A stretch of 64,000 bases of DNA from Natrarchaeobaculum sulfurireducens (GTDB lineage Archaea > Halobacteriota > Halobacteria > Halobacteriales > Natrialbaceae), in contig NZ_CP024047.1 of the NCBI RefSeq assembly GCF_003430825.1, positions 3,348,001-3,412,000 on the forward strand, written 5' to 3'. This document shows positions 49,409 to 58,798 of the stretch, one piece after another. The position numbers were made by a program, and so were the translations under genes. How positions within the stretch are numbered: position 1 is the first letter of the stretch; each line of letters starts with the position of its first letter. The notes under the pieces were generated by a model that saw only the letters and a program-made list of their open reading frames with translations, was not told the DNA's origin and did not search any database.

Positions 49409-50935
49409 ATGCAACTGAAAGAATCACAGGTCGCGGTCCTCGAGGCCGCAAGCGCGGACGAGGCGACGTCCGTCGACGCCCTCGCCGCGGCGACCGACCT
49501 CCCGCCGGAGACCGTCACCGGGGCGGCCTTCGAACTCGAGGAGGCGGACCTGGTCGCCGTTTCCGAACGCGTCGACGAAACGATCACGCTCACCGACGAA
49601 GGGCGTGCATACGCGACGGACCGACTGCCCGAGGTTCGGCTGTACGAGACCGCCCTCGAGGCTGGTGCCGACGAAGCGCCAGCCCAGATGGGCCGAGTCA
49701 TCGGGCAGTCGGGACTCGAAGGACCGCAGGTCGACATCGCGCTGTCGAACTACGCCCGGAAGGGCTACGGCGCGATCGACAGCGGCGAGATCACGGCCAA
49801 TCCCGACGCCGACCCATCCGTCGACGCGGAGGCGAACGCACTCGAAGTGCTCCCTTCGGACGAGGAAACAGCCGTCGAACGTGTCGACATCGACGGGAAA
49901 ACGCTCGAGGGGCTCGAGCGGCGCGGACTGGCCGACCGCCGGGAGTCGACCGTCCGCGAGGTGACCCTGACCGAAGCGGGCGTCACGGCACTCATGGAGG
50001 GCGTCGAGACCGCCGAAACCGTCGGCCAGGTGACGCCCGACCTCCTGACCGGTGGCGACTGGGAAGACGTGGAGTTCGCCGAGTACAACGTCGAGGCCGA
50101 CGCAGAGCGATTCGATGGCGGCAACGTCCACATCCTCCGCCAGACCGCAGAACGCGTCAAAGACGTCCTCGTCGGCATGGGCTTTCAGGAGATGGAAGGG
50201 CCACACGTCGACGCGGACTTCTGGATCAACGACTGTCTGTTCATGCCTCAGGACCACCCCGCGCGCACCCACTGGGACCGGTTCGCCCTCGAGGCACCGA
50301 CCCACATCGACGACCTCCCGGCACAGCTCGTCGCAGACGTCGAGCGGGCCCACCGCGAGGGCGTCGGTGCGGACGGCGAAGGGTACCGCTCGCCGTGGGA
50401 CGAAGACTTCGCGCGGGCGCTCGCGCTTCGCGGACACACGACCTCGCTGTCGGCGCGCTATCTGGCAGGCCACGAGATCGGCGAGATCGACCCTCCGGCG
50501 CGGTATTTCAGCGTCGAGAAAGTGTACCGCAACGACACGCTCGATCCGACCCACTTACTCGAGTTCTTCCAGATCGAAGGCTGGGTGATGGCCGAGGACC
50601 TCTCGGTTCGCGACCTGATGGGCACCTTCGAGGAGTTTTACGCCCAGTTCGGGATTACGGACATCGAGTTCAAACCCCACTACAACCCCTACACCGAGCC
50701 CTCGTTCGAACTGTTCGGCACCCACCCGACGACGGGCGAACTGGTCGAGATCGGCAACTCGGGTATCTTCCGCGAGGAGATGTTAGAACCGCTCGGCGTC
50801 GACTGTGACGTGATGGCGTGGGGGCTCGCGCTCGAGCGCCTGCTCATGTTGATGTACGGCTTCGAGGACATCCGGGACATCCACGGGACCCTGTGTGACC
50901 TCGAACTGCTGCGGAACACGGAGGTGACCTACTGA
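49409..50935 (+). CDS. pheS: Phenylalanine--tRNA ligase, alpha subunit
   Basis: 508 residues. The N-terminal 200 or so carry winged-helix repeats of the archaeal/eukaryotic form (LEAASADEATSVDALAAATD, then AVSERVDETITLTDEGRAYA). The catalytic class II core has motif 2 (FEEFYAQFGITDIEFKPHYN) and motif 3 (GLALERLLMLMYG). The start of pheT overlaps the stop by 1 bp (TGATG), so they are coupled. The alpha2beta2 enzyme charges tRNA-Phe. Confidence 0.96.
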   Translation: MQLKESQVAVLEAASADEATSVDALAAATDLPPETVTGAAFELEEADLVAVSERVDETITLTDEGRAYATDRLPEVRLYETALEAGADEAPAQMGRVIGQSGLEGPQVDIALSNYARKGYGAIDSGEITANPDADPSVDAEANALEVLPSDEETAVERVDIDGKTLEGLERRGLADRRESTVREVTLTEAGVTALMEGVETAETVGQVTPDLLTGGDWEDVEFAEYNVEADAERFDGGNVHILRQTAERVKDVLVGMGFQEMEGPHVDADFWINDCLFMPQDHPARTHWDRFALEAPTHIDDLPAQLVADVERAHREGVGADGEGYRSPWDEDFARALALRGHTTSLSARYLAGHEIGEIDPPARYFSVEKVYRNDTLDPTHLLEFFQIEGWVMAEDLSVRDLMGTFEEFYAQFGITDIEFKPHYNPYTEPSFELFGTHPTTGELVEIGNSGIFREEMLEPLGVDCDVMAWGLALERLLMLMYGFEDIRDIHGTLCDLELLRNTEVTY

Positions 50936-52647
50936 TGCCCACAGTCGATATCGATCCCGACGAACTGCGTGAACTGACCGGCGCCGAAGAGAAGGGCGAC
51001 GAGGAACTCAAGGAGGACCTGTTCGGCCTCGGCCTCGAGTTCGAGGGGCTGACCGACGAGGGCGAATTCGAACTCGAGTTCGCACCCGACCGTCTGGATC
51101 GACTCTCGGTCGAGGGCGTCGCTCGCTCGCTTCGCTACCACTACGGCGATTCTCGCGGGGTGCACGTCCCCTCGACGAACGATCCAGACTGGACCATCGT
51201 CGTCGACGAGTCGGTACCAGACGAGCGGCCGTACGTTACTGGCGCGGTGATCCGCGACGTGAATCTGGACGACGAGAGCCTCGACTCGCTCATCCAGTTA
51301 CAGGAGAAACTGCACGCGACGATGGGCCGCAAGCGGGCGAAGGGCGCGATCGGGATTCACGATTTGACGATGCTCAAAGGCTCTCCCATCACCGAAGACA
51401 CCCCGACGATCGAGTACGTCGGCGTCGAACCAGACGGCGACACCTTCGTTCCGCTTGACTCGAACGACGAACTGACGCCGGCGGACGTGCTCGAGGAGCA
51501 CCCCACTGGACGAACCTACGCCGACCTCGTGAGCGAGTACGACCGGTATCCGGCGATCTACGACGACCTCGGACTGTTCTCGTTCCCGCCGGTCATCAAT
51601 GGCAAGCGAACGGAGGTCACGACCGGCTCTCGAGAGCTGTTCGTCGAGATGACCGGCACCGACCAGTGGACGATCGACAAGATGTGCAACATCGTCTGTT
51701 ACGCACTCGCGGCTCGTGGGGCAACCATCGAGCAAGTTCGGGTCGAGTACGCAGACGACGAGATCGTCCGCCCCGATCTCTCGACGAAGACCAAGACGGT
51801 CGCCCACGACCGCATCGAAACCATCCTGGGTATCGAACTCGCGCCCGAGGAAGTGATCGATCTCGCCGAGCGGTCCGGCCTGGAAGCCGAGAAGACCGAA
51901 AGCGAGGCAGGCGACCTCGTCTACGACGTCACGATCCCACCCTATCGCGTCGACGTGCTTCACCCGCTCGACGTCATCGACGACCTCGGCCGCGCGTACG
52001 GCTTCAACGACCTGGAGCCGAAGTACCCCGACGTCGGCACCGTCGGCGGCCGCCACGAACGCTCCCGGCTCGAGCGGTCCGTACGCGAGCAACTCGTCGG
52101 CCTGGGCTTCGAGGACCTGCTGAACTTCCACATGATCAACGAGGCTGAGAACTTCGATCGGCTCGGGATTACGCCCGAAGACGACGTCTTCGGTGCTGGC
52201 GACCCACCAACGATCAACGGCCCCTACAGCGAGGACTATACCATGCTCCGGACGTGGGTCACACCCTCGCTGTTGATGGTACTCGAGCGCAACACTCACC
52301 GCGCGTATCCACAGGACCTCGCGGAGATCGGCTTCACCGCCGCGCTCGACGATGCCGAGACCACCGGCGTCGACGAGCGCCGCCGCGTGGGTGCCGTCCT
52401 CGCGAGCCACGAAGTCGGCTACGAGGATGCGAAAGCCCGTCTGCAGGCACTCTGTCGTCGATTCGACGTCGACCTCGAGACGCCGCCGACGGACCACCCG
52501 ACCTACATTCCGGGTCGAACGGCGAGCGTCGTCATCGACGGCGAAGCCGTCGGCGTCATCGGCGAAATCCACCCGAAGGTGCTAGTGGAACACGACCTCG
52601 AGGTTCCCGTCGCCGGCTTCGAGTTCGACCTCGCCGCGTTGCAGTAG
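50935..52647 (+). CDS. pheT: Phenylalanine--tRNA ligase, beta subunit
   Basis: 570 residues, archaeal type. The B3/B4 domains (LRYHYGDSRGVHVPSTND, then MGRKRAKGAIGIHDLTMLKG) and B5 with the core-like domain (YPDVGTVGGRHERSRLERSV, ENFDRLGI) are present. The end HDLEVPVAGFEFDLAALQ sits directly before TAG at 52647. The last 44 bp before the final five codons recur exactly at 54509-54552 in a second pheT tail, implying insertion into the 3' end (see the repeat entry). The protein itself looks intact. Confidence 0.96.
   Translation: MPTVDIDPDELRELTGAEEKGDEELKEDLFGLGLEFEGLTDEGEFELEFAPDRLDRLSVEGVARSLRYHYGDSRGVHVPSTNDPDWTIVVDESVPDERPYVTGAVIRDVNLDDESLDSLIQLQEKLHATMGRKRAKGAIGIHDLTMLKGSPITEDTPTIEYVGVEPDGDTFVPLDSNDELTPADVLEEHPTGRTYADLVSEYDRYPAIYDDLGLFSFPPVINGKRTEVTTGSRELFVEMTGTDQWTIDKMCNIVCYALAARGATIEQVRVEYADDEIVRPDLSTKTKTVAHDRIETILGIELAPEEVIDLAERSGLEAEKTESEAGDLVYDVTIPPYRVDVLHPLDVIDDLGRAYGFNDLEPKYPDVGTVGGRHERSRLERSVREQLVGLGFEDLLNFHMINEAENFDRLGITPEDDVFGAGDPPTINGPYSEDYTMLRTWVTPSLLMVLERNTHRAYPQDLAEIGFTAALDDAETTGVDERRRVGAVLASHEVGYEDAKARLQALCRRFDVDLETPPTDHPTYIPGRTASVVIDGEAVGVIGEIHPKVLVEHDLEVPVAGFEFDLAALQ
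52590..52633. repeat. 44-bp direct repeat, left copy (inside pheT 3' end)
   Basis: ACACGACCTCGAGGTTCCCG and the next 24 bp are identical to 54509-54552. Possible attachment-site-like repeat bounding the two-gene insertion. Confidence 0.85.
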
Positions 52648-52682
52648 TACCGCGACCTGGTGGCTACTCCCCGTTCGTTCTC

Positions 52683-53489
52683 TTAGACCCGCCTCGTCAG
52701 GTGGTCCCGCACGGCCCGCTGGCACGCTGCACAGACTCCCTCGAGCCGAAGCGTCGTCGACAACACCGGGTACGACGACGGGAACTCACTGTAAAGATAC
52801 TCGGTGACCGAGCGCTGGCGGACGCCGGCGCTGGCGTGGTGTGAGGCGGTCCGCTGAAGGGTCAACTGGCGGTCAGCGAGCAACGCTCGGCATCGCTCGC
52901 GATGCTCGGTGAGAGTCTCGTGACGCGTTCGGAGGGCGTCGAAATCCAGGTTCAGCAGCGGTGTCTCGTCCGCTCGCGCGAGCCAGTCCGTGATCGATTC
53001 GACCGTCAACGCGGCCGACTCGAGCGAGTCGGCTTCGCGGGCGACGGCCTGTTGAAAGGCCAGACACCTGTCTCTGCGATCACTCGTTGCAGCGAGCGTC
53101 GCTCGCTTTACCGTCGGGGAAAACTGACTGTCCGTGGCCGGAGAGAGAGCCACGGCAACGTCGGTGCCGAACTCCTCGGCGATCGTCTCGAGGAGGGGCT
53201 CCGGTTCTTCGAGATCGGCAACGCTGTAGGGATAGATCGTGTCGGCGAACAGGTCACGAACCTGCTCACATCGGTCGGACGGCTGATCGGTCCGCCATCG
53301 CGACCGACCTGCGAGAACGACTCCGCCGTCCGGACGCCGGGGTGTCGCCGCCGAGTTCGACGGCGAACTGACCGACAGTTCACGGACGCCGCTGGCGAAT
53401 CGGTCGATCGCCGTCAGGTAGCCCTCGAGGTGTTCCCGTTCGTCCGCGACGCGATCGATCGACTCGTGAACCGGCGTTCGAACGGTCAC
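52683..53489 (-). CDS. DUF7260-type helical protein
   Basis: 268 residues from GTG 53489, which overlaps the stop of the upstream gene by 4 bp (GTGA). Helical throughout: HESIDRVADEREHLEGYLT at the N-terminus is the DUF7260 hallmark, followed by SATDSQFSPTVKRATLAATS and RRDRCLAFQQAVAREADSLE, and ending with GVCAACQRAVRDHLTRRV, which holds a CxxC pair. It is the second gene of the pheT-flanked insertion and is surely co-expressed with the DUF7551 gene. No enzymatic motif. The CxxC could bind metal or sense redox state. Confidence 0.8.
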   Translation of the reverse strand: MTVRTPVHESIDRVADEREHLEGYLTAIDRFASGVRELSVSSPSNSAATPRRPDGGVVLAGRSRWRTDQPSDRCEQVRDLFADTIYPYSVADLEEPEPLLETIAEEFGTDVAVALSPATDSQFSPTVKRATLAATSDRRDRCLAFQQAVAREADSLESAALTVESITDWLARADETPLLNLDFDALRTRHETLTEHRERCRALLADRQLTLQRTASHHASAGVRQRSVTEYLYSEFPSSYPVLSTTLRLEGVCAACQRAVRDHLTRRV

Positions 53490-54382
53490 GGCACACACCC
53501 CGACGTCGCGTAAACGAGTCCGCTTGCGGCCGACGGCTCCGTCGGAGAGACGACGACCTGCCACGTTCCCCGGGGTCGATCGTCGAGACGTTCGACAGCA
53601 GCAATCGCCAGTCCGTCACGAGGTCGCCACCGAAGTAACTCGAGGGCAAACGGCAGTGTCACGAGTCGGTCCGCCGAGCGGCCGAACGCGTACTCCTCGA
53701 GTGTGACCGTCCACGGCCCCGTGGTTGGATCCGTCGCCGTCGGTTCGACAGAGAAAGCCGTCAGCACCGTCACGGTCTGGAGTCGCAACAGTGTCGACTC
53801 GATCGGTACCTCGTTCGACCGGCGTGGTGGCAGTCGCGTCGCGGCCGACTGGAGGAGTTCGAGTTGTGCTGTGGGCTCGAGTGCAGCGTCGAGTTCGGTC
53901 GCCATGCTCTCGACGAGTGTGAGACAGAGTTCGTCCGGGTGGGTCGTCGATTCGGCGACGTCGAAGTAGGTGTCCATGATCGCACGCTCGACGTCGGCGT
54001 GGCTGGACGCCGCGACGGCTTCGAAGACTGCACCGGCGACCGTGTGGCAGAAGTCGATCATCGACGGCTCCGTATGCAAACGCTCCTCGGTTGGACGAGC
54101 CGTCCCAGAACCGTCGAAGCTACCAGATCCGACGCCATCGAACGGACGCTGGCAGACGATCACGTCGTAGTACGGAACCTGTGGATCGTACTGCCGGAGC
54201 GCGGCCCGGTACTGTTCGGTCGCTCGCGCGGCCGCACGGGCAATTGCCCGCGTCTCGAACGTGAGGCCCACCGCAGGGACGGGACGGTCGCCCGTTCGAG
54301 CGCAGACGAGGCTGTACTCACCCGAATCGCTCGCGAGCGATTCGACGTACCGCCGGATATCGTCGAGTGTCGTGCCGACCAT
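53486..54382 (-). CDS. DUF7551-type protein
   Basis: 298 residues; ATG 54382. The N-terminus TTLDDIRRYVESLASDSGEY, then SLVCARTGDRPVPAVGLTFE and ARAAARATEQYRAALRQYDP, agrees with the haloarchaeal DUF7551 type. Residues 110-185 are helical (MIDFCHTVAGAVFEAVAASS). A beta-rich C-terminal part (GPWTVTLEEYAFGRSADRLV, then TWQVVVSPTEPSAASGLV) follows. Its promoter has a TATA element about 31 bp before the ATG, flanked by two TTAGG/CCTAA palindromes, so it is probably repressed by a metal- or DtxR-like protein. It is the first gene of the inserted pair. Function unknown. Confidence 0.75.
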   Translation of the reverse strand: MVGTTLDDIRRYVESLASDSGEYSLVCARTGDRPVPAVGLTFETRAIARAAARATEQYRAALRQYDPQVPYYDVIVCQRPFDGVGSGSFDGSGTARPTEERLHTEPSMIDFCHTVAGAVFEAVAASSHADVERAIMDTYFDVAESTTHPDELCLTLVESMATELDAALEPTAQLELLQSAATRLPPRRSNEVPIESTLLRLQTVTVLTAFSVEPTATDPTTGPWTVTLEEYAFGRSADRLVTLPFALELLRWRPRDGLAIAAVERLDDRPRGTWQVVVSPTEPSAASGLVYATSGCVP

Positions 54383-54434
54383 TTTAGGTTGCCCTAAAAC
54401 CTCGAGCGTGATAAATTTCTAGGCGTGCCTAAAT
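54382..54434 (-). promoter_or_regulatory. Regulated promoter of the inserted gene pair
   Basis: Box A, 54382-54399: TTTTAGG, 4 nt, CCTAAAA, a perfect 7-bp palindrome that touches the ATG. Box B, 54420-54431: TAGG, CGTG, CCTA, with the same register and 35 bp centre to centre. Between them on the minus strand is AAATTTATCA, a TATA element 31 bp from the ATG. Half-sites resemble DtxR/IdeR boxes, though the spacing (4) is shorter than the classical 9. Confidence 0.6.
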
Positions 54435-54508
54435 AAGGGGTGGCAGCCGGGCATCGAAGACGAGACCAGTCGATCAGAAGAGTGAGAGGACGGCTGTGGT
54501 CACACAGG

Positions 54509-54566
54509 ACACGACCTCGAGGTTCCCGTCGCCGGCTTCGAGTTCGACCTCGAGGCGATTCGCTGA
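54509..54566 (+). repeat. Second pheT tail (44-bp exact repeat plus a diverged stop segment)
   Basis: 54509-54552 equals 52590-52633. The frame then reads to TGA at 54566: HDLEVPVAGFEFDLEAIR, against ...DLAALQ in pheT, with both ends the same length. So this is a real second allele of the gene end, most simply the original 3' end left behind by an insertion. Confidence 0.85.
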
Positions 54567-54771
54567 GTAGCAACTCACCCGTCCCGTGGCCAGTTGCTAA
54601 CGTTCTGTACCGCGAGTGAACGACGTGAGCGAGCGGGCCGACGACCGACTCGAAGTGAGTGAAACGAACGGAGAGGGGGAAGGAGTGCTTTTGATCGACC
54701 GTTTCTCGAGAGACGTTGTGCCTGCACCAGAATAGGTGGCAAAGGCGCGACAGACCGTAGACAAACGGTCG
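54567..54771. other. Gene-free stretch after the second pheT tail
   Basis: Rich in GAGCGAGC-type words (GTGAGCGAGCGGG, GTGAGTGAAACGAACGG) that recur in many haloarchaeal spacers. No coding frame or RNA is seen. Confidence 0.4.
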
Positions 54772-54969
54772 TTAGAATTCGTGTTCTACGTCATCCTTGT
54801 CGGCTTTCTGGATGATGATTTTGCCGTCTCGGACGCGGACGAAGACCTCGTCACCGATATCCATGCCCGCGACTGCGAGTTCATCTTCGTGCAGGTTGAG
54901 GTGCACGTTGTGATAGTTACCGTCTTCGTCTTTCGCACCGCTCGGACTCAGCTTCTTTTTCCGTACCAT
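54772..54969 (-). CDS. Small AbrB-like conserved protein
   Basis: 65 residues. Basic start VRKKKLSPSGAKDEDGN, then HNVHLNLHEDELAVAGMDIG and DEVFVRVRDGKIIIQKADK, a pattern like the SpoVT/AbrB swapped-hairpin domain (x-V-x-L-P...L-x-I-x-x-G-D-x-V-x-V). A TATA box (AGTATATCC) lies about 40 bp upstream of the ATG at 54969. AbrB-like proteins bind DNA as dimers. Divergent to the MC1 gene, sharing the intergenic region. Confidence 0.75.
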   Translation of the reverse strand: MVRKKKLSPSGAKDEDGNYHNVHLNLHEDELAVAGMDIGDEVFVRVRDGKIIIQKADKDDVEHEF

Positions 54970-55200
54970 CGCGGGATTCTACGTCGAACTTCGCCGTAGG
55001 ATATACTTAAGTGTTTTCTACGACACACGGACTGACACTCGAGCCGTACGTCACCGTGAAACTGGAAAAAGCTCGCGCATGAACGGGTACTGTGGGCAGA
55101 CTGGAAGCCGAAATAACTTAAATATACCGGCGCTGTCGGTCGATTTTCGGGGATATCTTTATGTCGAGCCGTGTGTTTTCTTGACACGGAGGCGAAAATT

Positions 55201-55509
55201 ATGGTACGTGAAGACGGCAAGCGAAACTTCGCACTGCGAGAGTCGGGTGGAGAAGAGACGAGTGTCTTTTCGGGGAACACCCCGCGGCAGGCGGCGCTCA
55301 AGGCGGCCCGACGACTCGAGCCGGGCTCAAGCGAGGACGAAGCCGAACGCGTCGAACTCAGGCTCCGCGAGAAGGGAACGGAGAAGGTCCACATCTACGA
55401 CGGCTGGGCCTGGGAAGAGACCGCACCCGACGACAAACCGGACTGGATGCCAAGCGAGATCACTGAGGCGAACGTCTCGAAGAAAGGGATCGAACACCTC
55501 GACGAGTAA
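55201..55509 (+). CDS. Chromatin protein MC1
   Basis: 102 residues from the ATG at 55201, with a GGAGG ribosome site 9 bp upstream and a TATA-like TTAAATATAC further up. The MC1 signature is clear: RNFALRESGGEETSVFSGN, then TPRQAALKAARRLEPGSS, VELRLREKGTEKVHIYDGWA, and KPDWMPSEITEANVSKKGIE. It is a monomeric DNA-bending chromosomal protein. This copy is more acidic than the Methanosarcina protein, as expected for a halophile. Confidence 0.93.
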   Translation: MVREDGKRNFALRESGGEETSVFSGNTPRQAALKAARRLEPGSSEDEAERVELRLREKGTEKVHIYDGWAWEETAPDDKPDWMPSEITEANVSKKGIEHLDE

Positions 55510-55720
55510 GCGACTCGACGGTTTTCTCACGAGCGACTCGACGCGAGCGGCGTCCACGGGAGCCCAGCCAGCGGACGAGTCGGTTCCGGACGACGACCCG
55601 CTCGAGCGTCGCTGCAGAGTGAAGAGAAGAAACAACCCAGCGGCTGGTCGGCTACTGTCGGCTTCACCCTCCGGGGTCAAGCCCCGAAACACTCGCCTCA
55701 AACCGCCTGTAGAACCGTCG

Positions 55721-55970
55721 TTAACTGGCGATGTCAGCTGAGTCGGCCCGATCCTCTCGGGTAAGGATAGAGCGCACCGAGAAGCCGCCGGTCGCTGCCG
55801 TCTCCTCGATGGTGTCGGCGTTGCGAAAGCGGAGCCCGCTGAATCCGAACACGCGAACCGCCTCGACGAAGGCGATCGAGAGATGCCCGGCAAAGTGGTC
55901 AGTGAGGGCGATGCCGCCCGTCGAAAGTAACGCCGTAACGACGAGCGCGCCTCAGGTGAGAACGATCAGG
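55721..55970 (-). pseudogene. Membrane-protein fragment with in-frame stop
   Basis: Minus strand reads LRSLIVLT, TGA (55952-55954), then GALVVTALLSTGGIALTDHF, AGHLSIAFVEAVRVFGFS, GLRFRNADTIEETAATGG and a polar tail to TAA at 55721-55723. The protein-like part is good, but no start is found upstream of the stop. A decayed small membrane protein. Confidence 0.4.
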
Positions 55971-56005
55971 CTCCTGAGTTTAGAGGACGAAAGCGTCCAC
56001 TACGG

Positions 56006-57640
56006 TCACTCACTCCTGGGTTGGCTCGCGGCCGGTCTGGCGCGCTGTTTCTCGAGCGTGAACGCGTCGATCAGCTCCTGCAGGCGCTCGGCATCCTCCC
56101 CGAGGATGGTCGCCGTCTGTGAAACCGATTCGATCGTCGCGCTGGTCTCTTCGGAAGCGGCCGCCGCCTGCTGTGCCCGATCGCTCGTATCCTCGGCGAC
56201 GGTCGAAACGTCGTCAACGATCACTGATAACTCCTGGGCGGAGTCCGCTTGATCGTCGGCCGTCTGTGCGATCTGCTGGATGCTCGAGTCGACCTGCTCC
56301 ATCTCCGTCACGACAGTCTCGAGCCGGGTGTCGAGGTCGTCAACGACCGTCGCGGTCTCGTTCATGCTTGCATCGACCGCGCCGATCTCGTTGGCGGTCG
56401 TCTCCGTGCGCGCTCTGATCGATTCGAGGGTGGTCTCGATGTCGTCGACAGCGGCCATCGTCTCCTCGGCGAGGGACTTGATCTCGTCGGCGACGACGGC
56501 GAAGCCGCTTCCGGCATCGCCCGCGGTAGCGGCTTCGATCGAAGCGTTGAGCGCAAGCAGATTCGTCTGGTCGGCGATGTCGTCGATCAACGCGATGATC
56601 TCTTCGACCTGTTGGGTCTCATCGGCGAGCGCGTCGGCCGTCTCGACGACCGTCTCCGTGTTGTCGACCAGATCGTCGATGTTCGCGGCCACGTCGGCCG
56701 CGGCGTCGCGACCGTCGTCCGCCAGGGCCGTGACCTGCTCTGACTGCTCGGCGATTTCGGTCGTCGTCGACGCCACTTCTTCGGTCGCCGCGGAGAGTTC
56801 GCTCACCTCGCTCGCAGCACCCTCGAGGTCGGTCGACTGGTCGACCGCCCCGTCGGCGATCGTCTGGACCGATGCGGCGACCTCCTGGCTGGCCGTTCTG
56901 ATCTCCGCACTGGAGTCCTCGAGATCGACCGAGACGGACTCGACAGCGTCGGCGGACCGTTTGACCTCGGCGATGGTCTCGCCCATCCGGTCGAGCATGT
57001 CGTTGAACGACGACGCAATCGCCTCCATCGCCTCGTCGTCGACGTCGGGCTCGAGCCGTCGACTGAGGTTTCCATCGGCACAGTCGTCCATCACGTCCGA
57101 AAAGCGCTGTGCCTCGGCGATTAGTTGCTCGTTTCGTTCTTCGATTTGCTCACGCGTCTCCTGGACGCGTTGGCGTTCCGCTTCGACCTCCGTGGCCCGC
57201 TGTTCGGCTTCGGCTTTCGCCTGCCGGGCGCGTTCCTGTTCGGTCTCGAGCGTCTCGAGCGTCGCTTCCAGGTCGTCGCGCATCCGCTCGACGGAGGCGT
57301 ACAGTCCGCCGATTTCGTCGACACGGTCGGTCTCGAGGTCGACGTCGAACTCGCCCTCGCCGATCCGTTCGGTTCGGTCACCGAGCCGGCGAAGCGACAG
57401 CGAGACGTTACCACCGAGGACGATCCCGAGCAGTCCGAGGTTCATGATGAAGACGACGACGAGCCCCGTCACTGCGGCGACGGCTCGTCCCTCCGCTTCT
57501 TCGAGTGGGCCGGTGACGGCGTGGCGGCCGAAAACGACTGCAAACAGGAGCGTCACCCCGAGTACACAGCCGACCATCGCCGCGATCTTCGCACTGTACC
57601 GCCGTCGAATTCGATCCGGAGTGAGCGTTTCGATCACCAT
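56006..57640 (-). CDS. Methyl-accepting chemotaxis-type transducer
   Basis: 544 residues. Two membrane helices (about 18-40 and 55-80) with a very short outer loop; no large ligand domain. Two HAMP-like segments follow ([20 protein letters not shown] near 85-140 and [20 protein letters not shown] near 190-240), then coiled coils with methylation-type Glu/Gln, and the conserved hairpin tip [38 protein letters not shown]. It relays a signal to CheA/CheW. The signal may be sensed in the membrane or by a partner protein. No che gene is in the window. Confidence 0.93.
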   Translation of the reverse strand: MVIETLTPDRIRRRYSAKIAAMVGCVLGVTLLFAVVFGRHAVTGPLEEAEGRAVAAVTGLVVVFIMNLGLLGIVLGGNVSLSLRRLGDRTERIGEGEFDVDLETDRVDEIGGLYASVERMRDDLEATLETLETEQERARQAKAEAEQRATEVEAERQRVQETREQIEERNEQLIAEAQRFSDVMDDCADGNLSRRLEPDVDDEAMEAIASSFNDMLDRMGETIAEVKRSADAVESVSVDLEDSSAEIRTASQEVAASVQTIADGAVDQSTDLEGAASEVSELSAATEEVASTTTEIAEQSEQVTALADDGRDAAADVAANIDDLVDNTETVVETADALADETQQVEEIIALIDDIADQTNLLALNASIEAATAGDAGSGFAVVADEIKSLAEETMAAVDDIETTLESIRARTETTANEIGAVDASMNETATVVDDLDTRLETVVTEMEQVDSSIQQIAQTADDQADSAQELSVIVDDVSTVAEDTSDRAQQAAAASEETSATIESVSQTATILGEDAERLQELIDAFTLEKQRARPAASQPRSE

Positions 57641-57897
57641 CGTAGTTCCGACCGACCTCCCCGCCGCGAGCGACGGCAGGATCGGTTATTCGTGACACTA
57701 TATTCGAGACAGATAATTGTTATCGCCGAGTGACACAGACAGTAAACAGGCCGTAGAAAACGCGAAAAGAGTAGACAGCCGGCTATCTCACATGTATGCT
57801 CGAGTTCAAACCGTTCTGTCACAGAGAGTTGTCGCCGACGTCGGTTCCGGCCTGGAACCCGACGGTCTTTTGACGTTCTCCATGTTACGAAGAGACG

Positions 57898-58710
57898 ATG
57901 GCTGCAGTTACACTCGGCCCTGAAGGGACTTACTCACACCGCGCGACGCGAGCGATCGCCGACGGCGACGAGATCGCGTTTCGCCAGTCGGTGACGGCGA
58001 TCGTCGACGCCGTCGCGGGCGGCGAGTACGATCGTGGCGTCGTCCCGATCGAGAACAGTATCGAGGGCAGCGTCACCGAGAGTCTCGACGCACTCGCCGA
58101 GTACGACGTCGCCGTCGTCCGCGAGATCGTCACCCCGATTCGACACGCCTTGCTCGCCCAGGGCGACGGGTTCGACACGATCGCAAGCCACTCCCAGGCG
58201 CTCGCACAGTGTCGGTCCTACCTCGAGCGCGAGTATCCAACCGTGACCCTGGAAGCGGTCGCGAGCACGGCCCAGGGCGTCGAGTTCGCACGCGAAGACC
58301 ACTCGGTTGCGGGGATCGGCCACCCCGCGAACGCCGAAAACGGACTCGAAGTGCTCGCCGAGGACATCCAGGACCAGGACTCGAACGCGACGCGCTTTTT
58401 CGCAGTTGCACCGCTCGAGGAGCGCTCTCGAGGCGGCGGGAAGACGTCGGTGGTCGTCTATCCGAACACGAACTATCCCGGACTGTTACTCGAGTTGCTC
58501 GAGCCGTTTGGCGACCGCGATATCAACCTTTCGCGCGTCGAGTCGCGCCCGAGCGGTCAGCGTCTCGGCGACTACGTCTTCCACGTCGACGTCGAGGCCG
58601 GCCTCTATGAGTCGCGCACCGAGGCAGCGCTCGAGGACATCGAGTCCCTCGCCGAAAACGGCTGGGTCAAGCGCCTCGGCTCCTACGACACGGAACACGT
58701 CGTCGAGTGA
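57898..58710 (+). CDS. pheA: Prephenate dehydratase
   Basis: 270 residues. The PDT domain (VTLGPEGTYSHRATRAIADG, GVVPIENSIEGSVTESLDA, HSQALAQCRSYLE) ends with the catalytic SNATRF near residue 162. The C-terminal ACT domain contains NLSRVESRPS, the ESRP feedback site for phenylalanine. It makes phenylpyruvate. Monofunctional, as usual in archaea (no chorismate mutase). In this window it is a few kilobases from pheST, but not in the same operon. Confidence 0.95.
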   Translation: MAAVTLGPEGTYSHRATRAIADGDEIAFRQSVTAIVDAVAGGEYDRGVVPIENSIEGSVTESLDALAEYDVAVVREIVTPIRHALLAQGDGFDTIASHSQALAQCRSYLEREYPTVTLEAVASTAQGVEFAREDHSVAGIGHPANAENGLEVLAEDIQDQDSNATRFFAVAPLEERSRGGGKTSVVVYPNTNYPGLLLELLEPFGDRDINLSRVESRPSGQRLGDYVFHVDVEAGLYESRTEAALEDIESLAENGWVKRLGSYDTEHVVE

Positions 58711-58798
58711 GACCGGTCTCGGGCGTCGGGTTACATGGCCGTTCGCCGATTCGCTGTTGGGAACAGCCCTTTTATACCCAGCATCAGTATCATCGACG

